In this document: positions 1-63,300 of the stretch, one piece after another
How the letters are laid out: each line of letters opens with the position of its first letter
Position numbering within the stretch: position 1 is the first letter of the stretch
Source of the DNA: Arbacia lixula
Taxonomy: Eukaryota; Echinodermata; Echinoidea; Arbacioida; Arbaciidae
Reading direction: 5' to 3'
Assembly (NCBI GenBank): GCA_963669155.1
Contig: OZ022577.1
Span: 8,184,947-8,248,946, forward strand
Length of the DNA stretch: 64,000 nucleotides
The notes under the pieces: model-generated
What the model saw: only the letters and a program-made list of their open reading frames with translations
The model's database searches: none
What the model was told of the DNA's origin: nothing
Program-made: the position numbers and the translations under genes

Positions 1-465
1 CCAATAGTTATTAATTTTTACGGAAGAGTTCAAACCTCCCGCCGCACCATGCGGCGATAATTAATTAAGAACACAACGATGCCCACTGTGTGTCACACCT
101 GCCAATCCGCTAGCACCTGACATCAGTGTCATTAATGATTAATGATGCTTTTGGTTATGTTCTGAAACAAATGTGTTCAAAAGTGCAAATTTCATTTAAT
201 ATTCAATGGATTATTTCAAGAACAGTGATTGATACAATGTAATGAAACCATGCTTCTAAAGAAATTGTCATCTTTTGACATATGGTGGGTAGATTTCAGG
301 TAGATTCGAGTTGTAACTGTTTTTACATTATTTTTTTTTAAGTATGAACAAAAAACTTAACACCTTTAGTACAATCCCATTGCCGTTTCCGTGACGGTCG
401 AATGGACCAACAAACGCGGTAGCCCATGATGCAGTGTATTATTTTCTGACTAGCTAGGCGGTTAC
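1..465. other. Left edge: intron or downstream part of the EF-hand gene
   Basis: No exon is supported here. The exon at 466-605 ends with a splice donor in phase 1, so the gene must continue leftwards. No stretch on the minus strand encodes the expected second EF-hand, so the remaining exon or exons probably lie outside the window. Open frames here are readthrough of the donor. Confidence 0.5.
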
Positions 466-605
466 CTGCATGGTAGTTGGTCCTCTCCTCCGAGATTTGA
501 TAGACAGTGAGTCCGTCTCTGGTGGGAATGTATGGCATGTGATGCGCTATGGCTTCCATGATCTCCAAGCCGTCAAGACGAGTGTCGTTGTCGGCATCAT
601 GCAAC
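466..605 (-). CDS. EF-hand gene, coding exon 3
   Basis: 140 nt. The acceptor (CAG just right of 605) completes a Glu codon and the donor at 465-464 reads GTAACC, giving exit phase 1. It encodes the complete first EF-hand loop (DADNDTRLDGLE) and the helix after it, then a linker ending in NYHAG. A stop lies in frame only beyond the donor. Confidence 0.8.
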
Positions 606-1951
606 CTGGAAGATTAGTTTGGACACCATTAAACCTCGCATTATCAACCTACAATAAGTTATTGTACCTTTCATGAAGTAATGGTACTGAGAGGGCTAAG
701 GTGAATGAATGGCATGCATAGGCTCGAGAATGAGGGAAATGTGGGGCGGAGCTCGGGTCTTGCCCTGATACTTCCCAATCTCCCCCCCCCCCCCCCCCAC
801 ACCCCACCCACCCAGCCAGATCCATAGTTCGACAATCCAATGGATCTGAATGGAAACCATTATTTAATGTAACTTATTTTACTTTCAGTATCTCATCGAT
901 TTTAAAATACCTGATATATAGGAAATAAGTTTCTCTTCACACCGAGGCCTACTTAATACATACTTACTCGAAATAGTGGAATTCTAGCTCCTCGTCAGTC
1001 ATCTTGGTTTTGTTGACTTCCACCTTGTCCTTCAGATGTTCTTTCACATGTCTGATACATTAACACAGGAAACATTACAGCACATAACGTTTAATTAACA
1101 TGACGGTATTCTCAAACGTATCGTAAACTTGGTACAAATTACTTGAGTAGCATCACTATTCGTAGAATATAATTATCAAGCTTGTCTGAGAGAGATGCGA
1201 GTTTCGAATGCTATCATGCCACGCCTTGACCTGCATGCTGACTGGACAGAAGAAAGGATTCGAGGTATGGAAGAAGTACAATCGAAGCCATCTATACTCA
1301 AAGTTTGTTCGACTCAACTCGGTTTCAATAGGGATATGGCAAATATTCTTTTGTATATCTGCTTGCCCAACAAAGCAACACGCGCCATATGTTATCTACT
1401 GAAACCGAGTTCGCCAATCTCTGTGTATAGATGGATCAGGATACAACCATGAATTCCTGTCGGCGTGTATTTACGATTATACTACATGATCATTCGATAT
1501 TGATGAACACTTTATATCAGCATCGGAGAAGATATCGGGATTAATAGACAAGTACATAATGCCAACCGATATACTCCTCTGAATATGAAACTGTCCACAT
1601 CATGTATATCTTGCCTACATAGGCGTGCCACTGAATTAGATTAAACAAATAGAGAGGGGGAGGGCGGTGGTAAAATATAGATGAATAGATGAAGAGCGTG
1701 AATTAATCAAAACATTATGTTAACCGATGAAAAGATAGATAAAACAGTAACCATGGTAACAGGAGACGAACTTACTCTTCGTCTCTCACAAACTCTGGAT
1801 CTCGGAACTTGTTGCTAAATATAGTCTTATCATTCGAGTTGCCATGGCTATGGTCAGAGTGACCCTCCACACTGGTTATTTGATTGATGACCAGCACTAC
1901 GACCACGAAGACAGCTGACCAACATATCACTCTCATAGGACGCCAAGACAT
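466..1951 (-). CDS. Secreted EF-hand protein, MCFD2/CGREF1 type, 3' truncated by window edge
   Basis: Three exons (1951-1776, 1051-968, 605-466) join in compatible phases into 133 codons plus one base. The product begins with a hydrophobic signal peptide (residues 1 to about 30, with the core VFVVVVLVI), then a short His-rich stretch (GHSDHSHG). A helix with repeated 'EHxxEHL'-like spacing follows. The canonical EF-hand loop has Asp90, Asp92, Asp94, Asp98 and Glu101 as calcium ligands. The context HYFELHDADND...LDGLE is typical of MCFD2 and CGREF1. Human MCFD2 is the ER-Golgi partner of LMAN1 in cargo export; applying that role here is inference. MCFD2 has about 146 residues and two EF-hands, so the second hand and C-terminus are missing at the left edge. 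The gene points away from the B56 gene. The fold is confident; the choice between MCFD2 and CGREF1 is open. Confidence 0.75.
968..1051 (-). CDS. EF-hand gene, coding exon 2
   Basis: 84 nt with a TATCAG acceptor and GTAAGT donor; both split codons close as Glu. It encodes HVKEHLKDKVEVNKTK followed by MTDEELEFHYFE. This is the acidic helix that leads into the first EF-hand and aligns with the EHLEGV...MSPQELQLHYFK part of vertebrate MCFD2. Confidence 0.8.
1776..1951 (-). CDS. EF-hand gene, coding exon 1 with signal peptide
   Basis: 176 nt from ATG to a GTAAGT donor. Start MSWRPMRVICWSAVFVVVVL gives a basic n-region, a hydrophobic core and a small-residue region before GHSDHSHG. It ends FRDPEFVRDE plus two bases. 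The ATG sits 10 nt downstream of a pyrimidine-rich acceptor-like sequence (tccctcacatag), so the 5' UTR is probably split and its first exon lies farther right. Confidence 0.75.
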
Positions 1952-2753
1952 TCTCGATCTATGTGAGGGAAAAGGAGAAATCCGTCCTGAGCATGTTCAC
2001 TGATATCATTATAATTATGACAAAAATATGTTTTATTTGTCATGTAATATGCCTACTGCTTCCACGAGCATCATACTAGCATACTAGACAAAATTACTCC
2101 CCTTCACAATGACATGATAGAGCAGATAACTTGTAAAAGTTATACTATTTAGCCACGCATATCAAGTAGAATAAACTATAGTGATTGCATTGTTGCAACA
2201 TTGAGAGTAAACTCGAAACTGAGCTGGGGAAGTGATTAAACGTACGTGTGTTTTACTTTGTACATGTTTTCAGCGATGGGCATATGCTGCAGATGGGCAA
2301 GTTAAAAGAACAACATATAGCTTTATTTTATCCCTTTGAATGGTTTAGATACTCACACAATAAAAGTGAAAAACAATTATAACACTTCTCTTGTTTTCTC
2401 ATACGGTTATAGTCTATGGGACCCGTGCTTGACTGATAAAAAATAAGCAAACAAAATATATTTATCGAGAGTACTGTAAAAACAAGTTCTAAATGTTTGA
2501 GAGTTATGCTATTAGACTGCATTGTAACACGTCACTTAACATTTTAACTATTAGCCTACTAAATGAAAAACAATATGCAATTCGTACTTACTAGCGTGTT
2601 ACTTACATTTTAGCAAATAATGTCTGAGGTGAACGCGGTATTAATTTCTATTGCATAGAGATATGCAACAATGCTTATTATTGAGCTATGCAAAATTCAC
2701 AAGATGCTGAGAACTTGATTCACTACTGATCTCCTAAAACATCACAACCTTAC

Positions 2754-2830
2754 CTCTCTTGCGACGTCTTTCTAATGTAGCAAGGACGCACGGTGTACCA
2801 CTCTGCCATATGTCTGGGAGGACCCCCTCC
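2754..2830 (-). other. Candidate 5'-UTR exon of the EF-hand gene
   Basis: On the minus strand a GAGAG|GTAAGG donor lies at 2754/2753, after a stretch with more CpG than its neighbours (2755-2900). It could splice to the acceptor-like site just before the exon at 1951. The right boundary is arbitrary because no transcription start can be read. Confidence 0.3.
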
Positions 2831-3036
2831 AAAATCGTCAAGTAATACACTACAGAATGCAAGCGCGCGCACCTCGCAAAACACGTACCGGGTACATTAG
2901 CAACGTTAACTCTCTCTGTACCAGATGAATACGGCTTTACGGTAGGATTTCAATGTATCACGGGTACAACCATTAGACATTGGCGCATGAAGTGTTAAAT
3001 GGAATATCACCATAATCATATCACCCGCGTATGTTT

Positions 3037-3236
3037 NNNNNNNNNNNNNNNNNNNNNNNNNNNNNNNNNNNNNNNNNNNNNNNNNNNNNNNNNNNNNNNN
3101 NNNNNNNNNNNNNNNNNNNNNNNNNNNNNNNNNNNNNNNNNNNNNNNNNNNNNNNNNNNNNNNNNNNNNNNNNNNNNNNNNNNNNNNNNNNNNNNNNNNN
3201 NNNNNNNNNNNNNNNNNNNNNNNNNNNNNNNNNNNN
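3037..3236. other. Assembly gap of 200 N
   Basis: Exactly 200 undetermined bases. The round number suggests a scaffolding placeholder, so the real size is unknown. Open frames across it are meaningless. Confidence 0.99.
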
Positions 3237-3459
3237 GTGATTACAAACTCCAACTTGTATTTCTATTTAAAAACGAAACTGGCCTCTGAGGTAAAGGCTA
3301 CAACTATTTTTTGTCAGGTAGGCATTCTTTGAATTCTACGCCATTGGTAAGATTCATATTTCACAAACTGGTAGTATACGTTTTTCTAGTGGTCCATGCG
3401 ATATGTTACAGAAGTTGATTTTATCTACAACAGGTAGGCCTATGTATAACTTACACTAC

Positions 3460-3598
3460 CTTTGTACTATCCCCTAAGTGATTGCGGAGAGCTTTTGGAG
3501 AATACTGAATTGTATGGTCGTCTAAAACGATTTTGTCGAAGATATCTACGGCAGTCCCCCTAAAGTTGTGTATAATGTAATTCATATGGTGGACATTG
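3460..3598 (-). CDS. Candidate internal exon of an unrecognised minus-strand gene
   Basis: 139 nt between a T-tract acceptor (tttttttAG at 3600-3599) and a GTAGTG donor (3459-3454). One frame is open throughout and gives NVHHMNYIIHNFRGTAVDIF followed by DKIVLDDHTIQYS and PKALRNHLGDSTK. Composition and codon use look like real protein and the phase is 1 in, 0 out. I do not recognise the family. It does not fit the EF-hand protein and may belong to a gene largely lost in the adjacent gap or repeats. Partner exons were not found. Confidence 0.4.
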
Positions 3599-3784
3599 CT
3601 AAAAAAAAACCACCCAGTATTTAACAATTCCAATAATAACTAAAAAAATGTATTCTCCCCAGCCAACTAGTTTTTCTCTCCTTCCCCTTTTACCATTTAT
3701 CATCTACCATTATCACTTATATAGACCTACTTCTCCTCCCCTTATCCTCTTACTATACTGCTACTCCTCCCCCTCCTCTTTCTC

Positions 3785-3850
3785 TCACTACTTCTACTAC
3801 TACTACTACAATTACAACAACAACAACTACTACAACTACTACTTCTTCTT

Positions 3851-3902
<52 letters not shown>

Positions 3903-4038
3903 CACTACTGCTACTACTACTACTACTACTACTATTACTACTAGTACTACTATTACTACTACTACTGCTACGCTTCCTCCTCCTCCCCCCACTACAACAA
4001 CTACAACAACTACTACTATTACTATACTACTTCTACTG

Positions 4039-4078
<40 letters not shown>

Positions 4079-4080
4079 CG

Positions 4081-4111
<31 letters not shown>

Positions 4112-4125
4112 GCTACTACTACTCA
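3785..4125. repeat. CTA/TAC trinucleotide array with embedded minisatellite units
   Basis: About 340 bp of mostly CTA triplets, interrupted by ACAACAACTACAAC blocks and by a GCTACGCTTCCTCCTCCTCC unit at 3967. The same interruptions recur at 5562-5850. The repeat makes long low-complexity open frames on both strands that are not genes. Confidence 0.9.
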
Positions 4126-4199
4126 TAGTGAAACATTGTGGACATTTGCTCACCGTGCGCGCGTGTGCATGTCCGCGCGTCGATATAACACGTAAATTT

Positions 4200-4620
4200 A
4201 TGTTAGATTTCGTGACATTGTGTCATAAATCGCTAATTTTTTACATGTTAGCATAAATATCCTCGCTTGGGGCGAGTAGCATCTGAAAGCCAACACTTTT
4301 CTACACATGATTAACTAACAATAATTCGAGGATATCAAGTAGTCTCGTTGCACTTTTTGCTTAAAATCTGTTACGCATTCGTCTTTTGAGGTGGAAGTCT
4401 ATGGGAAATGCCTCCGAATTCGACAAACAAGCATGTACATCAAACACGTGTAGGCCTACAGAAAACAAACGAAGCAAGCAGTCAGTCTGGGGCGAGCGGT
4501 TTCTGACAGAAGAGATTTCACACTAAAACTTGATATAAGACTTATTCTCATTGGCTGTAAAATCTCGTTGCACTTTTGTTCCAAAAAGTTTTGTCGAATG
4601 AGAGACAATAATAGAAAAGA
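4200..4620. other. Intergenic stretch without a gene
   Basis: AT-rich sequence without a supported exon. A short phrase, CTCGTTGCACTTTT, occurs twice (near 4345 and 4564) in otherwise dissimilar sequence, perhaps an old duplication. Confidence 0.4.
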
Positions 4621-4624
4621 AGGC

Positions 4625-4750
4625 AACGAGAACTGCGGCAAATGACGTAATGCGACGATTCCATTATAGAGCGGGGGCGTCGCGAGCGTTGCGCGCAATC
4701 AGGTACGCGCTAGCCTGCAGACGCGCAGGACTCACGACGAGAACTGCATA
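4625..4750 (+). promoter_or_regulatory. CpG-dense stretch, candidate promoter upstream of the B56 gene
   Basis: CpG density rises sharply here (GCGGGGGCGTCGCGAGCG, GCGCGCAATC, TACGCGC) compared with the flanks. Splice-donor-like sites follow at 4703 (CAG|GTACGC) and 4818 (CAG|GTGAGA) on the plus strand. This fits a start region for a plus-strand transcript that later enters the coding exon at 6473. No TATA box is clear. Position and strand are inferred. Confidence 0.35.
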
Positions 4751-4790
4751 TTCCTGTGACATTTGTGTTCCTTTACTTGAAGTTCTAACA

Positions 4791-4817
4791 ATGTCCAGAA
4801 TATTTAGAACAATGCAG
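4791..4817 (+). other. Candidate alternative first exon MSRIFRTMQ
   Basis: An ATG opens nine codons (MSRIFRTMQ) that end at a strong CAG|GTGAGA donor in phase 0. This matches the phase needed to join B56 exon 2 or 3. It lies directly after the CpG-dense stretch. It could equally be 5'-UTR sequence with an upstream ATG. Support is positional only. Confidence 0.2.
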
Positions 4818-4829
4818 GTGAGATATTTG

Positions 4830-5560
4830 AAAGTTCACCCATTGTTTAATGCTGTATGGAGCGTATTTCCCATACACATCGCTAAATAATGAAATAAACG
4901 CATATTTTCGGTGTTGTCTGCACTCTGCAGGGGTAAGAATATTGTGTGAATGGTGACTGAGACTTGGTCCCACGCGTGCAAATATATGTTGGTTTTATAG
5001 TACTAATAGCAGCTTTATTACGAAATGATTAATTTGGTAGCTAGCGTACACTTGTGGGAATAAACATGGTAACTCAATAAAGCATGTCGACCCCTTAATT
5101 GTTGCTAGTCTTGTTACTTGTGTTGGAATTCATGGTTTCAAACTGACAAGGTTTGACTTCATTTGCATTCGTCTGACTCTGAGTTTGAAATGAGGGCTTG
5201 ATAGCTCTGGCTAGGCTCTAGCTGGATCCGCCAGTTGAAGGGAAGATTTTAGAGCAATGCTACGTTTCCCCTGTAACCAACCCCATATCTAAAATTATGT
5301 TATGAAACACAAGTGCTTTCGGTCAATACCTGAAGAACGTGTGGAGGATGCATGCGAAATGACTATGTGTTTGCATTTGGAATCATTTGAACCTGTGTCC
5401 TACTTGTGCAGCCGTGGGAGGGATAATCCGTAAATTGAGCAATCACCCCTATATGCCATAATGGAGTAGTCCGACCCAATTCGAGCCGAGACCGGTGATG
5501 CGCGCTCGGGCAGCGAGCGCGTATTCACCTTTTGTCCAAAACGGGCTCAAAGTTTTCACT
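4830..5560. other. Intergenic or 5'-UTR intron, no gene seen
   Basis: No coding exon is supported. A compact GC-rich patch near 5490-5525 contains the partly palindromic GCGCGCTCGGGCAGCGAGCG. Confidence 0.4.
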
Positions 5561-5561
5561 A

Positions 5562-5713
5562 TGACTACTACTATTACTACTAGTACTACTATTACTACTA
5601 CTACTGCTACGCTTCCTCCTCCTCCCCCTACTACAACAACTACAACAACTACTACTATTACTACTACTACTTCTACTACTACTACTACAATTACAACAAC
5701 AACAACTACTACA

Positions 5714-5761
<48 letters not shown>

Positions 5762-5850
5762 GCTACGCTTCCTCCTCCTCCCCCTATTACAACAACTACA
5801 ACAACTACCAATACTACTGCTACTACTACTACTACTACTACTACTACTCG
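5562..5850. repeat. CTA/TAC trinucleotide array, second block
   Basis: Shares its interruptions with the block at 3785-4125. The GCTACGCTTCCTCCTCCTCC unit occurs at 5606 and 5762, a spacing of 156 bp, each time followed by ACAACAACTACAACAACTAC. This is a higher-order repeat built on a simple triplet. Confidence 0.9.
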
Positions 5851-5904
5851 CGCGCAAAATCTCACTTCTAGTTAGCTGGTCTCTGATCTGGACATCTCTG
5901 ACCG

Positions 5905-5920
5905 CCCCCCCCCCCCCCCC
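5905..5920. repeat. C16 tract
   Basis: Uninterrupted run of 16 C between the second triplet array and the B56 start exon. Confidence 0.95.
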
Positions 5921-6241
5921 TCGCAAAAGCTAGATCCACGCCTGCTACTACTATACTACTAGTACTACTACTTCCACTACAACTACCACTTCTACTTTTA
6001 CTACCACTTCCAACTTCTCTACCACTACTTTACTAATGACTATGCCTACTCCCGGGGGCCTACTCTCGCGATGCTAGGTAGGCCTACAGCTACACACATG
6101 TCATAATGTTCTATGTTTTACAAGCAGCAAAAATTAACTTTAAATAAAAGAGAATGGGATAGAAACAAAACTGAAAGGGAGGGTCAAACATGAAAGATAC
6201 AGACGGTGTATGATTATATCATTTATTTAAAGAAGGTTTAT

Positions 6242-6277
6242 GTGTGTGTGTGTGGGGGGGGGGGGGGGGGGGGGGGG
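6242..6277. repeat. (GT)n followed by G24
   Basis: Six TG steps run into 24 consecutive G, followed by more G-rich sequence to about 6295. It lies about 200 bp upstream of the first coding exon of the B56 gene and could form quadruplex DNA. Homopolymer length in the assembly may be unreliable. Confidence 0.9.
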
Positions 6278-6472
6278 AGGGGGTGGAGGACGGGTGAGAT
6301 GTTAGCTTGCTAGCTACCGCTACTAACTAAGGGGGGAATAATGCACATCATGTGATCGCAAGGAGCCAATAGTATTCTTCGTATCTTGTTGCTTATTTTC
6401 CGAGGTCGCGCTAAACGTAAGATTGCCTCCTATCAATGTTGGGGAAAAAACGGGAATTTCTCTAGAACAGAA

Positions 6473-58916
<52,444 letters not shown>

Positions 58917-59931
58917 GCCGCGCTACCCTCCGCCCGCCCTCCCCTGCCCCCCTCCAGCACCCCTATTAGGTGCTAAGGGGGCCATGTGTTCGCCTGATAG
59001 TAATCATCAAAGCCCTGTCTGTCTAAATAGTCCTCCCAGGATTGATCTCTAAGGTTTAATCTCCCTGGCCCTGTCCCTGTTGCCACCATATGCTTCCTCC
59101 CCTCCTCTGTCTTAATGTCTGTTCCTGTGTGTCTTTGTGTGCGTATGTTTGTGCTTTACTGAAGTACCTCAGTGTGCACTCATCAGAAACATATGTCTCT
59201 ATCATCGACACATCTTTCTTCATCGCCATCACCCTTTTTACTGTAATGTCCCATGATTTTAAGGCTGGAAAATATTGCGTCTTGTTTATTGTTGATATGG
59301 CTCATTTGAAGACACCACCCAGCTTTTTATGCATTCCTTTATGAAAAAAAATAATCTCTTTAGGAAAAAAAGTCTTTGTTTTGTTTGTGTTTTCTTTTGT
59401 ACCCAAATAATGCACCATTTGGTAATATTAAAAATATATTGGTATGAGAAAGATTTATGTAGCCATCACAAGAGGCATGCATGCATGAACTCTGACTAAT
59501 TAGATTGAAAGGTTTGATGTTTTATCAAGATTGATCTTTGCATACAGACAATTAGGCGAAAGAGGATAAGTGGATGTAGAATATTATCCAAGCAAGGAAT
59601 ATATTCATGTATTTGTATAAGTTATGAAATACATTTGTAGGGATGCTGTAAAAGTACATATGAGAGAATTTCTAAATAGTCTCTCCCCCACCCCCTCACG
59701 AGGTGAAAAAATATTACTGGGAATGAGACATGTTTCCAGTTTTTATGGCAGGATTCATAATCCATGACAATCGTACCTGTTACTAGTTGTTAAATCACAA
59801 TATTTGCTACTTGACAAGAGCCTCATCAGCTGCTTTGCGCACTTTTATCAAAGATTACTGGCTAATTCAGACAAGTTTGTGAATGTATGTTCTGTGTGTT
59901 GTCCAGTCCTTTGTTTTTACTTCATCTGTCT

Positions 59932-60283
59932 CTGTCTGGCTTCCCTACCCACGAAATGTCTGCCCCACCCAAACTCTTGTCCCCCATCACTTGAATGCCA
60001 CATGACAAATTGTACTGTCTGGCTTCCCTGCACAATCAAAGTCCGCCCCGTCTTAACTCTTGTCCCCCCACCATTTGAATGCTACATGACGGGGTTTACT
60101 CTGTGGCTTCTCTGCGCACTCAAAGTCCGCCCCGTCTTAACTCTTACCCCCCCCACCATTTGAATGCTACATGACAGGGTATACTGTCTGGCTTCATTGC
60201 GCACTCAATGTCCGCCCCGCCTTAACTCTTGTCCCCCCATCATTTGAATGCCACACGACAGGGTGTACTGTGTCTGTCTGGCT
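59932..60283. repeat. Minisatellite, four units of 83-90 bp
   Basis: Units start CTGTCTGGCTT (or CTGTGGCTT) at 59932, 60015, 60101 and 60184, with a partial fifth at 60274. Each contains TCNGCCCCRYCTTAACTCTT, a C-run, CATTTGAATGCYACATGACA and GGGTNTACT. It creates a false 119-residue open frame. Confidence 0.9.
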
Positions 60284-60358
60284 GACGTTGAAAGTTCTTT
60301 TTATGTCAAATATCTTGTAAATAGTGGAACAACAGAGATGCGAATGTCCTAGAGTTTA

Positions 60359-60364
60359 AATAAA
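60359..60364 (+). terminator. Polyadenylation signal AATAAA
   Basis: First canonical hexamer downstream of the B56 stop, 1.44 kb after it, followed by a GT/T-rich stretch (GTTTGAAGAATTCTGTC). Further AATAAA hexamers occur at 61721, 62629 and 63004, so alternative ends are possible. Confidence 0.45.
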
Positions 60365-60385
60365 TGTTTGAAGAATTCTGTCTAG

Positions 60386-63300
60386 GAAGATGATCCAAAC
60401 CATGCGTTTGATTCAACAAGTGTGTATCATTTCTGCAACCATATCTAGAAGATAGTATAGAAGATTAATGTGTTTATTTTTTATTCTTTTTGAATCCTTG
60501 CTTTCCTTTTTTATGGAATGCAATGACTATGGTAGGTTAATTACTTGACCTGTTTTCTACCAGACCTACAATTATGTGTATCTCTGTTAGTGCGAATCCC
60601 CTCTCAAGATAACAGATGCGATGCGTGGTATCCAGATTCTAATTAACCAGTATGTAAATTTTGTTTGAATTTGGCACCTCATGTGAACATATATTTTTGG
60701 TAAATGGGAGATTTTTCTCCACTACCAATCTATGACTAATATTTCCTACTGTCCTACTGTCTGTCAATCTCCTCTGTATGACGCCCTTGTGGCGTCCAGT
60801 GAGGTATCGTTTTGTCTGATGAGGAGAGAGAAGGGTTTTCCGTCATGATACACCGGTGAGTGTTATGGCCTTTCACCGTCGTAGTGCTTTATTTATCTAC
60901 CTGATCAAGACTTTGGTGTGCCGCCATTTTGCGCCAAAGCGAACGTCTCCGTTTTTAAATTTCCAAAGAAAAGTTCAAGTTGAAGAGGAGTCCTGTGTCT
61001 GTCACTGTGCATGGAGTAGGGGATTGAGTAGTTAGATTCTGTGTGTATCTGTCTTGTACTAGCACTGTCATGGTTGTCACTATTGGAAAGCAGTGTTTTC
61101 CCCTTTCTGTGACAGATACAACATATAATTAGTCTATCAAGTGTGTACTAAGTCGTATTAATGGAAGGTGCCATTTGTTATCAGTTTTAGAATAAGTATG
61201 AATGTCAGATGATGTGGCGTTATGTCAGGCAATCCGTCATCTGACCTCATTAATGTTTGTGTACATGTGTATATTTTTCCAGAAAAAGAGAAGAAGACGT
61301 GTATGATGTATACATGGTGTGTTTGTGTAACAAAGTGCCTAATTCCCTGCAGTTTAATGTCTAGAATTTTAGCTTGATGTGGTTTGGAAACAGTAGCTGA
61401 TCATGCAGGCATTCAAATAGTTTGTCTCTATCTGAGGGGAAAATGCAGCATTATTTGTACATACTGTACGTACCATACTAACTCTATTACATAGACATGG
61501 GCATACAGATGAATATTAGAACATGTCTGATGTGTTACACTAATTTTCTTTTCACCAATTCACAGCAATTAAACACTCACTTAGCAAAGGCACACACACA
61601 GAAATTAAACGGACTGATTTTTTACATGGAGTGTGGAAAAGGAACCGCTAAAATATTGCATGTATTAAGTAGTTGTGATATTTGACACACATACCGTTTT
61701 TATTCACTGTTCAATCATTCAATAAAAAAAGCACTTAAATGTTTGATCAAATCATGTTCATGTCACATCCCTCCTATCAAGGAGTATGGAAGTTATGAGA
61801 TTCTAGAGGTTTCTTTTTTTATTGTACCGTTGAAGTATTATAAGTGAATCTTGTTACATAAACTTTTTGTTTTTGTCTGATTACATATACGACAGTGATG
61901 ACATTCTTACATTTTTTTGTGACGGCCATGTGGTCTTATTGACGGAACTGCAGCTTCTAAACACAACTGCTATTATACTGATACAATTTTTTTCCCTTCA
62001 CATGGTTTGCAACTGTTGCATTGATATTCAATTAATGCATTGTTTATTAAGAATAGTTTTGAGCAAGAGGAGGGCATTGATTATTATTTCTGTAACTGCT
62101 ATGCACTTTTCAGGGTATACAATGGCATTTGTTTTCAGTGCACCTTTATGTTGCAGATTTGAAATCATATTTTGCTTAGTTACTACAAATGTACCATAAT
62201 TATCAAATTCATGACAGTTGATGAGACATGAAATTCAAGTGAACTATTGCTGCCATATGTTTCTGTTTTGGGGGAAAATTGAGACAAATATGCACTGTGT
62301 AACCAGCAGAGAGTGCCAACAAAGAGATAGGGCATAGCAAATGTAAAACCCTCTACACAACAACATATCGTTGGCTGTTAATAGCTGTTTCTGGGGCAAG
62401 TTTGAAAACTGATGGCATTGAAGCATTCATGTGAATGTTCAGCATGTGCAGATCATGTGCAGAAGTTCATAACCCAGATATAGAATTACTTGTCTTTTCT
62501 TCAAATTTTATGCACAGAGTTTAGGATAACTACATATATATGTGATGACACAACAGTGTCTTCAGTGCTCAGTGAAAATAGAACAGTAACAAGCTAGTGT
62601 AAGTGATTACAGTCAAATTTTTGTCTCCAATAAAAAAACAATGTGTTACATTGATGCTAAAGTGGTGATACATCAGTTATGACTGACACTGTAGCTCAGG
62701 TGTATGAAATGAGGTTTTGAGCTTTATTTATTCTTGAAAACGATGCAAAGAGATTTCCAGTATGGTCTCCACAGATACAGCGTAGATGCTTCACAGGAAG
62801 ACATTAAAGTAAAGATACTTTTATGCAGAATCATGTATCAGGTTTGAATATACTAGTAGATGGATTTTTAACTGATTAGGATAATCTAGGTGCAGTTTTC
62901 TACTAATCTCATGTTTGCACATAATATTTTTGATGTTTTCACTCACAGATAGTCACTAAGCATTCTTGATCAGTTGATGGAAAAACTTTTTTTTTATTTT
63001 CAGAATAAATGATAAAGATTTTGGTGTCCGATTCTGCAATAGATTTGTAATGTCTACCAAATATTTGAACAAATATCTTTGATGTTGGTTCTGTTTTTGC
63101 ACTTGGTTTGCATCACTGCTCTGTGAAGCTAAGAGGAAAGTTTGCTTAGCATCATGAACAAGCCAAGGCAGTTCTACGATGAAATAGAAGTGTCCACCGA
63201 GGCACCCCTCCTATGTGTTCAGTAATTTACAGATGACATCTTTGGAATGGAAGTGTGGATTGCTATGAGAGTTCATGATTTTATGTAATTATTAATTCTA

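Larger units (their letters stand above)
58917..60385 (+). other. Probable 3' UTR of the B56 gene
   Basis: Sequence after the stop, up to about 20 bases past the first AATAAA (60359-60364). Pyrimidine-rich just after the stop, AT-rich later, with the minisatellite at 59932-60283. The true 3' end could be farther right at another AATAAA. Confidence 0.5.

Noticed and set aside
2906-3289. Open frames spanning the N block
   Set aside because: Continuity across undetermined bases is an artefact.
3648-5926. Open frames coding for poly-Tyr, poly-Val, poly-Thr and poly-Ser
   Set aside because: They are the three frames of the CTA triplet arrays on both strands.
59804-60163. Plus-strand frame of 119 residues downstream of the B56 stop
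   Set aside because: Most of it is the 83-90 bp minisatellite; the Cys-rich pattern reflects repeat units.
60915-60940. YY1-like GCCGCCATTTTG as a promoter of a further gene
   Set aside because: A lone motif in a small GC patch with no start exon on either side.
61497-61685. Short plus-strand frame with a CxxC...HxxxxH pattern resembling a zinc finger
   Set aside because: Spacing between the Cys and His pairs is two residues too long, the frame is only 62 codons, and there is no neighbouring finger or splice support.
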